From a virus: DNA of 62,645 bases. Both the position numbers and the translations under genes were made by a program. The notes below the pieces were generated by a model, which made no database searches, was not told the origin of the DNA, and worked only from the letters and a program-made list of their open reading frames with translations. This document shows, one piece after another, positions 57,319 through 62,645 of this stretch (positions within the stretch are counted from its first letter, which is position 1; each line of letters starts with the position of its first letter). The DNA is taken from the IMG/VR virus record IMGVR_UViG_3300028883_000508, positions 1-62,645 of that record. One strand, given 5' to 3'.

Positions 57319-57493
57319 TATAGAAATTAAAGATTTAGGAATAAAAGCAGGAATGACGAGTAATCAAATAAACAAATTAAAAAATAAAAAAAGGAATAAT
57401 TTACTTAAAAAAGATATACCCAAAAAAGATATACCTAAAGTTAAAACAGAAAAACTACCTTCTGCCCGTATTTTAAATTTGAAAAAAGATTAA
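57311..57493 (+). CDS. Small basic protein, or N-terminus of the papain-like protease
   Basis: 60 residues from ATG 57311 (IEIKDLGIKAGMTSNQINKL, then KDIPKKDIPKVKTEKLPSAR). It ends in TAA, but the same frame stays open after the stop and leads into the protease (YDERDFKLSSIAYGLPTKKD). In many bacterial and viral C1-type proteases such a stretch precedes the catalytic domain. So it may be the front part of one gene split by a stop. Confidence 0.5.
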   Translation: MNNIEIKDLGIKAGMTSNQINKLKNKKRNNLLKKDIPKKDIPKVKTEKLPSARILNLKKD

Positions 57494-57565
57494 TATGATG
57501 AAAGAGATTTTAAATTATCTTCAATTGCATATGGTTTACCTACAAAAAAAGATTATACATCTCAA

Positions 57566-58267
57566 ATGAGTTCTGTTAAGGATCAGAAATCATTAGGTAG
57601 TTGTGTTGGTTTTGCTGTAACAGCAATGAAAGAATGGCAGGAACAACAAGAGCATTTGAGAGAAGTTAAAAAAGGTAAAAAATATAAAAGAGAAGAAGAT
57701 CATTATGATTTATCAGAAGCATGGGTTTATTGGAAGTGTAAAGAAATTGATCCTTGGCCCAATCAAGAAGGAACGAGCATTAGATGTGCCATGCAAGTTC
57801 TTAATAAAATTGGTATTCCTTGTGAGAATGCATATTCATATAGTGATAAATACAAAGGTGAACCTAAATCATGGGCAAAACTTATTGCTAAATGGGGATT
57901 AATTAAATCATATTATAGATGTTCTGATTTAAATGCTCTTAAAACTGCTTTAGCAAATAATGGACCAGTTGTTATTGGTATAGCTTGTTTTAGAGAAATT
58001 TTTTATGTAGGTGATAATGGTAATGTTCCATATCCTAAAAATCCTAATGAGTTATTAGGGGGTCATGCTATTTGTGCTGTTGGATATGATGATAATACAC
58101 AAAAAATAAAATTTAAAAATAGTTGGGGAACTAAATGGGGTCAAAATGGATATGGATATATTTCATATAGTTATATTAGAGATTTTATGTGGGATTCTTG
58201 GGTGGCAAGGGATTTGAGAGTAGATACTAAAATTCTTAGAGAAAGAGCAAAAGATGAATTAATATAA
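57566..58267 (+). CDS. Papain-like (C1A) cysteine protease
   Basis: 233 residues from ATG 57566. SSVKDQKSLGSCVGFAVTAM holds the oxyanion Gln and catalytic Cys13. LLGGHAICAVGYDD gives His167, and FKNSWGTKWGQNGYGYISYS gives Asn185. All catalytic residues are intact. The same frame continues upstream to a TAA at 57491-57493, and the ATG overlaps the TGA of a 24-codon frame starting at 57495, which might couple translation. Role could be virion protein processing or degradation of host surface protein. No signal peptide is seen from this start. Confidence 0.82.
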   Translation: MSSVKDQKSLGSCVGFAVTAMKEWQEQQEHLREVKKGKKYKREEDHYDLSEAWVYWKCKEIDPWPNQEGTSIRCAMQVLNKIGIPCENAYSYSDKYKGEPKSWAKLIAKWGLIKSYYRCSDLNALKTALANNGPVVIGIACFREIFYVGDNGNVPYPKNPNELLGGHAICAVGYDDNTQKIKFKNSWGTKWGQNGYGYISYSYIRDFMWDSWVARDLRVDTKILRERAKDELI

Positions 58268-58285
58268 ATTGTGGGGGGAAAAATT

Positions 58286-59224
58286 ATGACTGTAACTAGA
58301 TCTTTTGTTAAGAGTTTACCAAAAGGTTCAAAGAAAGATCATTATGCTTATATTCTTAATGATATGATGAAGAATGATAAATGGGCAATGAAAGCATTTA
58401 AAAAAGTTGGTGTTTTGTTAACTTCTCATCCAGGCAATAGACCATTTTTAAAAGCATCATTAGAAAGTCATAAGAAATTAGGATTTTGGACAACATTAGT
58501 ATATGATAATTATTTTGATCCGAATAATCAGCAAATATCATATGAACAATGTATGCCAAAAAGAGATGTTTATGATATGGTAGATACTTTTTTAATACCT
58601 CATCATCAAACATGGGGTGGTGTTCTTTATCCTTATTTTTGGCTACTTTATTTTGGAGTTCATACTATGGGGTCATTTGAGTATATATTTTGTTCTAATG
58701 GTGATTGTATTCTTGAAAAACCTGAAGGATTTCCTAAAATTATGGAAATGTTAGGTGATGGGGATATAATGGGATGTGGATATGAAAATAATAATGGCAG
58801 AGAATTATTTAATACTACTTCTTTTATAGCTAAGACTTCAGCTATTCAAAAAATAATGATTCATTTTAGGGATCATTTAATTGGTATTGATAAATATGAA
58901 AAATATGCAGAAAGATTAGGTAATACTGAAGGTAGATTTGCTATTGCAATAAAAGAATTAGGTTTGAAAATTAAGAAAGTACCAAAAAATCCTGTTAATA
59001 CTCAGGTAAATAAACCAGGAGGGACTTGGTATGATATATTAGGATTTAGACATATTCATGGTGAATGGAATAATGCATATAGAAGAAAACAGATTCCACC
59101 CCATCCAAAATATATTGATGATAGATATATTACAGCTAAAGTTAATTTATGTAAAGAATACTATAAAGAAAAAGATGAAAAAAAGAAAAATAAAATACTT
59201 CAAAAATGGTGGGGAACAAGATAA
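58286..59224 (+). CDS. GT-A-like glycosyltransferase, paralogue of 56248
   Basis: 312 residues from ATG 58286 (GGGGGG upstream). HPGNRPFLKASLESHKKLGF, YIFCSNGDCILEKPEGFPKI (DxD-type site), FNTTSFIAKTSAIQKIMIHF and GGTWYDILGFRHIHGEWNNA match its neighbour at 56248 in order and spacing. They are diverged duplicates, possibly adding successive sugars. Confidence 0.6.
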   Translation: MTVTRSFVKSLPKGSKKDHYAYILNDMMKNDKWAMKAFKKVGVLLTSHPGNRPFLKASLESHKKLGFWTTLVYDNYFDPNNQQISYEQCMPKRDVYDMVDTFLIPHHQTWGGVLYPYFWLLYFGVHTMGSFEYIFCSNGDCILEKPEGFPKIMEMLGDGDIMGCGYENNNGRELFNTTSFIAKTSAIQKIMIHFRDHLIGIDKYEKYAERLGNTEGRFAIAIKELGLKIKKVPKNPVNTQVNKPGGTWYDILGFRHIHGEWNNAYRRKQIPPHPKYIDDRYITAKVNLCKEYYKEKDEKKKNKILQKWWGTR

Positions 59225-59238
59225 AATTGTTATTTATT

Positions 59239-59246
59239 TATAAATA
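59239..59246 (+). promoter_or_regulatory. Late promoter box TATAAATA before the tail genes
   Basis: TATAAATA, 28 bases ahead of the first virion-type gene. It marks the switch from glycan island to structural genes. Confidence 0.65.
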
Positions 59247-59266
59247 CTAATTAGAGGTTTTATATT

Positions 59267-59503
59267 ATGATAGTTTTTTCAGGAAGCAGGTTAAAAGCAA
59301 CAGACGTAGATGGTAATACTCAATCTATTGGTGTTGTTGGTCAAGAACAAGATGAACTTAAAGTTGCTGATGATATTAATAGAGAACTTCTTTATACTAT
59401 TATAAAAGAATTAAAAATTCTTAATTATCATATGTCTATAATGACAGATAATATTATAACTGAAAGAGATATAGATTCAGAAATGAGTAAAATTTTTAGG
59501 TAA
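59267..59503 (+). CDS. Small virion-associated protein (probable)
   Basis: 78 residues. A beta start (LKATDVDGNTQSIGVVGQEQ) is followed by a helix with NRELLYTIIKELKILNYHMS, as in small proteins found before tail-fibre or virion genes in many large phages. Function unknown. Confidence 0.55.
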   Translation: MIVFSGSRLKATDVDGNTQSIGVVGQEQDELKVADDINRELLYTIIKELKILNYHMSIMTDNIITERDIDSEMSKIFR

Positions 59504-59515
59504 TGGAGATATAAA

Positions 59516-60076
59516 ATGATAAAAGATGGAACAGGAAAAGGCTATTTAGCAAAAGTTGATAGTAAAAATCGTTTAAGATGTTATGTAGTTATTGAAGATG
59601 AAGCTTCATATATAAACAGAATAGAAAAAGAATCATATTCAGTTACTTTTAGTGGGGCTATTAGTGCTTCATCTGCTGATAATTTTGTTTTTTATATTAA
59701 AAATACTCATGATTCTAAAGATATGGTTATTAAAAGAATCAAACATCGTTGTAGTGGTGATAATGGTACTGTTAGTTTTTGGTTAAATGTTTCAGGGACT
59801 CCTGGTGGAAGTTTGACTACTATTACTCCTTCAAATAGAAATGCTATTTCTAATAATGCTGCTAATTGTACTGTTTATAAGAGTTCTAATATAACAGGTT
59901 TGAGTGGTGGTAGGCAAGTAGGTAGTGTATTTGGTAAAGATGGAGAAGAATTTGAAATGGTTGATCCTTGTTCTGGATTTATTATTCCACCTAACGGGGT
60001 TTTTGCTTTGAAAGTAAATAATACTACTGCTTCTCATTATGGTGGTGTTTCAATTTATTTTAGAGATGTAGAATAA
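59516..60076 (+). CDS. Virion/tail protein, paralogue 1
   Basis: 186 residues of beta-rich sequence. The first 20 residues (IKDGTGKGYLAKVDSKNRLR) share a short module (DGxGKGYxAxVxxxNxL) with the two following genes. The rest (AISASSADNFVFYIKNTHDS, then GVFALKVNNTTASHYGGVSI) suggests a jelly-roll decoration or tail-tip protein. Confidence 0.6.
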   Translation: MIKDGTGKGYLAKVDSKNRLRCYVVIEDEASYINRIEKESYSVTFSGAISASSADNFVFYIKNTHDSKDMVIKRIKHRCSGDNGTVSFWLNVSGTPGGSLTTITPSNRNAISNNAANCTVYKSSNITGLSGGRQVGSVFGKDGEEFEMVDPCSGFIIPPNGVFALKVNNTTASHYGGVSIYFRDVE

Positions 60077-60091
60077 AAAGGAGATATAAAA

Positions 60092-60649
60092 ATGGGGTTA
60101 TTAATAGAAGATGGTAAGGGAAGGGGATATACAGCAGAAGTAAATCGTAATAATCAATTAAAAATTTCATCGGCGGCATATACTATTGAGCATTATATTA
60201 ATCATCAAAAGGGTAGAGCATTTACAATGTCTGTTGAAGTATCTGCTTCTGCTGATGATGCATGTGTTATTTATATTAAAAATACATCTTCTATATATGA
60301 TTTAGTAATAGAAGGGATATGGATATATGTGTCTGGTGCATGTGAAGTATATGCAAAATTAAATGATGATGGTACACCTACAAGTACAACTAATATATCT
60401 CCTGTCAATTTAAATACTTCTTCTGGTGTTTCTTCTGAAGGAGATTTTTATAGAGGAAATAATATTGGTGGTTTATCTGGTGGGGATGAAATAGTTAGAT
60501 TAAAGTTTACTGCTGAAACACAAACAACATATTTTAATTATGATCAAGATGTTATTCTTGGTAATAATGGAGTACATACTATTTATGTTGAACCAAATGG
60601 TACTAATATAATAGTATCCTTACCTTTTAATTATCATAGGACAGATTAA
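60092..60649 (+). CDS. Virion/tail protein, paralogue 2
   Basis: 185 residues. LLIEDGKGRGYTAEVNRNNQ is the shared N-terminal module. The body has VEVSASADDACVIYIKNTSS and FYRGNNIGGLSGGDEIVRLK, matching paralogue 1 in order. Likely the same beta-sandwich fold. Confidence 0.6.
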   Translation: MGLLIEDGKGRGYTAEVNRNNQLKISSAAYTIEHYINHQKGRAFTMSVEVSASADDACVIYIKNTSSIYDLVIEGIWIYVSGACEVYAKLNDDGTPTSTTNISPVNLNTSSGVSSEGDFYRGNNIGGLSGGDEIVRLKFTAETQTTYFNYDQDVILGNNGVHTIYVEPNGTNIIVSLPFNYHRTD

Positions 60650-60655
60650 TAGATT

Positions 60656-61786
60656 ATGTCAATGGATATAAAAATAATAAATGGAAGGGGTAATAAATCT
60701 AAAGCATCTGTTTCTGATGATGGATTTTTAAGAGTTGATACTAAACCATATTATGAATATAAAAATGCTGTAAGGTATTTTGTGAATAATACATATGGTA
60801 GAAATATGAATATTAATGCTTCTCCATCGGCAAGTACAAATGAAGATATTCATAATGGTGAAGATGATACTTATTGGACAGCATCCGTTATCGAAGGTGG
60901 TACTTTGGATTTTGATTTTTCAAGTACAGATCAAAGCTATAATGGAACCCAATCTTTTCGATGGAATGCTGAAGATGGAGATATTGCTCAATTTTTACAT
61001 CCAGGTGGTGTTGATTTAGATTTAAGTAGTTTTATAGAGTTGAGTGGGTATGTATATTTTAATGATTGGGATCAAACTGGTGTGAAAGAAGTATTATTTT
61101 ATGGATATGATACTGGTACTGATTCTATAATAGGTAATACAGTAAATTTGGCAGATTATATTAATACATTAGATTTAAACCAATGGCAACCTTTTATTAT
61201 TCCACTTTCTGATATGGGTCTTTCAGGTGAAACAATTAATGCTATAAGAACAGAAATTGTTGAATCTGGCCCAGGTGGACCACCAAGGGGATATCTTGAT
61301 GATTTTGAATTAATAGGATTAAAAGAAGGGTTAATAAGTCCAGTAGATTATATATTATCTCCTAGAAAAGGAGAATATTTATCAGTTGAAACATTAAATT
61401 TTATATTTGTTAATTCTTATGATTCAAGTTTATTAAATGGAACTATGAATAATTTGTCATATGATAATATTATTGGATATAAACCTATAAATGGCATTCT
61501 TTATAGAAGATTTTCTGAAGAAGTTTTAGAATTTAATATAATATTGAGAAGTTTATTTGATTTTCTTTCAATTCCAGACCTTTATATAACAGATTCCATG
61601 TGTGATGGAACAGATACACTTTTAAAAATGACATATTCATTTATTGAATCAGGAATTTTGAAAGATTCAAAAAAAGATTATATTTCTTTAAGATTGGCAG
61701 ACGATTTTAGTAATTTTAAACAATTTAGGGTATCTGCTGGATGTAAATCAAGATCAGAAAAATATATACAGGATAGGATAGAATAA
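60656..61786 (+). CDS. Virion/tail protein with carbohydrate-binding-like domain
   Basis: 376 residues. It starts with a variant of the shared module (DIKIINGRGNKSKASVSDDG). Residues about 80-220 look like a carbohydrate-binding or jelly-roll fold (YNGTQSFRWNAEDGDIAQFL, then LSGYVYFNDWDQTGVKEVLF). The C-terminal part (about 230-376) is a separate mixed domain. It may bind host glycans as a tail or baseplate attachment protein. Confidence 0.55.
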   Translation: MSMDIKIINGRGNKSKASVSDDGFLRVDTKPYYEYKNAVRYFVNNTYGRNMNINASPSASTNEDIHNGEDDTYWTASVIEGGTLDFDFSSTDQSYNGTQSFRWNAEDGDIAQFLHPGGVDLDLSSFIELSGYVYFNDWDQTGVKEVLFYGYDTGTDSIIGNTVNLADYINTLDLNQWQPFIIPLSDMGLSGETINAIRTEIVESGPGGPPRGYLDDFELIGLKEGLISPVDYILSPRKGEYLSVETLNFIFVNSYDSSLLNGTMNNLSYDNIIGYKPINGILYRRFSEEVLEFNIILRSLFDFLSIPDLYITDSMCDGTDTLLKMTYSFIESGILKDSKKDYISLRLADDFSNFKQFRVSAGCKSRSEKYIQDRIE

Positions 61787-61799
61787 AAGAAAATTTATT

Positions 61800-62645
61800 A
61801 TGGTTAGTGTAAATAAAGGAGAAAATATAGAATTATCCCTTCAGCTTATAAAAAGTGATGGTATAAGTGTAGAAGAAGAAGCAACTATTTCATATAGAAT
61901 ATTTGATTTTTCTGCTACAGTTGAATTGGTTTCATCTCAAACTGCTTCTTATAATTCTGTTACTCAATCATATGTTGATACATTAATTCCAAGTTCATCA
62001 TGGATAAATCAAGAAGTTGGACATTATTTAATAATTTGGTCTGTTGCTGATACTACTGATGATTTCAATTCTGTTTATACTGAACAATTGAATATAGATA
62101 TAGATGAAGCTAATATTACTGAAATAAATACTAATATTCTTTCAGCTTCAGCAAATATAATAAGTGATATTGATGTTCTTTCTGGATTGATTTCTACTAT
62201 TAATGATGATCTTAAAAGATTACTTGGATTGACACATGAGAATATTTTTATTGATAATCCAACATATGATAGTGATTGTAATTTGGTTTCAGCTAGAGTG
62301 AGAATTTATTCTAATGCTGCTTCGGTAGGTACTGGAAGTAATGTTATTGGAATATATCAAATAAATTCACCATCTTCTGCTCCTGGTAAGTTTATTACTT
62401 GGGAACAGATAAGAATTTCAAGCAGTTCAAGTAGTTCTTCAAGTTCTGAAAGTTCATCTTCAATTAGTAGTTCAAGCTCTGAATCAAGTTCTTCTTCTTC
62501 AAGCTCTGAATCAAGTTCTTCTTCTTCAAGCTCTGAATCAAGTTCTTCTTCTTCAAGCTCTAAAAGTTCAAGTTCTTCTTCAAGCTCTAAAAGTTCAAGT
62601 TCTTCTTCAAGCTCTAAAAGTTCTAGTAGCAGTTCAAAATCAAGT
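61800..62645 (+). CDS. Baseplate/tail-type protein with Ser-rich repeat tail (cut by window edge)
   Basis: At least 282 residues. The N-terminal beta domain (KGENIELSLQLIKSDGISVE, then YLIIWSVADTTDDFNSVYTE) resembles upper-baseplate-type proteins. A coiled-coil-like stretch (ILSASANIISDIDVLSGLIS) follows, then from about residue 205 an almost pure Ser tail with scattered Glu/Lys. The tail is encoded by six 27-bp repeats and continues beyond the window. The sequence had no stop at the edge. Confidence 0.6.
   Translation, partial: MVSVNKGENIELSLQLIKSDGISVEEEATISYRIFDFSATVELVSSQTASYNSVTQSYVDTLIPSSSWINQEVGHYLIIWSVADTTDDFNSVYTEQLNIDIDEANITEINTNILSASANIISDIDVLSGLISTINDDLKRLLGLTHENIFIDNPTYDSDCNLVSARVRIYSNAASVGTGSNVIGIYQINSPSSAPGKFITWEQIRISSSSSSSSSSESSSSISSSSSESSSSSSSSESSSSSSSSESSSSSSSSKSSSSSSSSKSSSSSSSSKSSSSSSKSS
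62473..62634 (+). repeat. Six tandem 27-bp repeats encoding Ser-rich tail
   Basis: CAAGCTCT recurs at 62473, 62500, 62527, 62554, 62581 and 62608, exactly 27 bp apart. The first three units read SESSSSSSS-like and later ones SKSSSSSSS-like, so the array expands by slippage while keeping frame. Confidence 0.9.

Noticed and set aside
15587-57493. Alternative genetic code (stop reassignment)
   Set aside because: TAA, TAG and TGA all end clear full-length genes in the window; only two isolated in-frame stops are seen.

Overview
This window is part of a very AT-rich, large T4-like tailed bacteriophage (probably a jumbo myovirus). The case rests on a T4-type head cassette (portal gp20, core gp67-like, prohead protease gp21, scaffold gp22, capsid gp23). 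It is supported by a T4-type replication set (sliding clamp, two clamp-loader subunits, CHC2/TOPRIM primase, RNase H, ssDNA-binding protein, dNMP kinase), T4-late-type TATAAATA boxes, four tRNAs, two inteins, and dense operons of small genes with overlapping stops and starts. No integrase, transposase or CRISPR array was seen. The host cannot be named from the sequence.

Layout. 1-5174 (minus): SpoVR, DUF444 and PrkA, the bacterial stress/sporulation kinase trio, plus a small-terminase-like gene. 5319-7013 (plus): dCMP deaminase, short APS kinase, two unknowns. 7086-14664 (minus): head genes with several small proteins that carry capsid-targeting-like leaders. 14737-19683 (minus): unknowns, a Cys-tailed 409-aa protein, an intein-split radical SAM/SPASM enzyme and tRNA-Gly. 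19711-24960 (minus): tRNA-His, tRNA-Thr, a UDP-sulfoquinovose synthase-like enzyme, zinc ribbons, a sugar-transfer-like gene, primase. 25102-31380 (minus): sigma-region-4-like protein, intein-containing class II ribonucleotide reductase, RNase H, PD-(D/E)XK-like nuclease.

31381-35191 is the most striking part: a self-contained operon for a ubiquitin-like protein, an E2-like protein, an E1/ThiF-like protein and an HTH-JAB metalloprotease. It has two consensus host-type promoters in front, a strong terminator behind, and an internal promoter/operator at the JAB gene. 35551-37560 holds the clamp and clamp loader. At 37.6 kb transcription diverges. 37700-46834 (plus) contains a winged-helix-like protein followed by iteron-like repeats and stacked palindromes, dNMP kinase, small proteins, HU, tRNA-Pro, a soluble PgpH-type HD phosphodiesterase-like protein, a glycosyltransferase and an exported Asn/Gln-repeat protein. 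46999-59224 (plus) starts with SSB and continues as a glycan/small-molecule island: a fused GT9-methyltransferase-GT4 protein, more methyltransferases, a DegT aminotransferase, a deoxyribosyltransferase, a sulfotransferase, two related GT-A-like proteins and a papain-like protease. From 59239, behind a late box, come paralogous virion/tail-type proteins ending in a Ser-repeat protein cut by the window edge.

Working together (inference): APS kinase, sulfotransferase and sulfoquinovose synthase suggest sulfated or sulfonated glycans, perhaps on the virion or host surface. The PrkA trio, the HD protein and the Ubl cassette look like tools for host signalling or for countering host defence.
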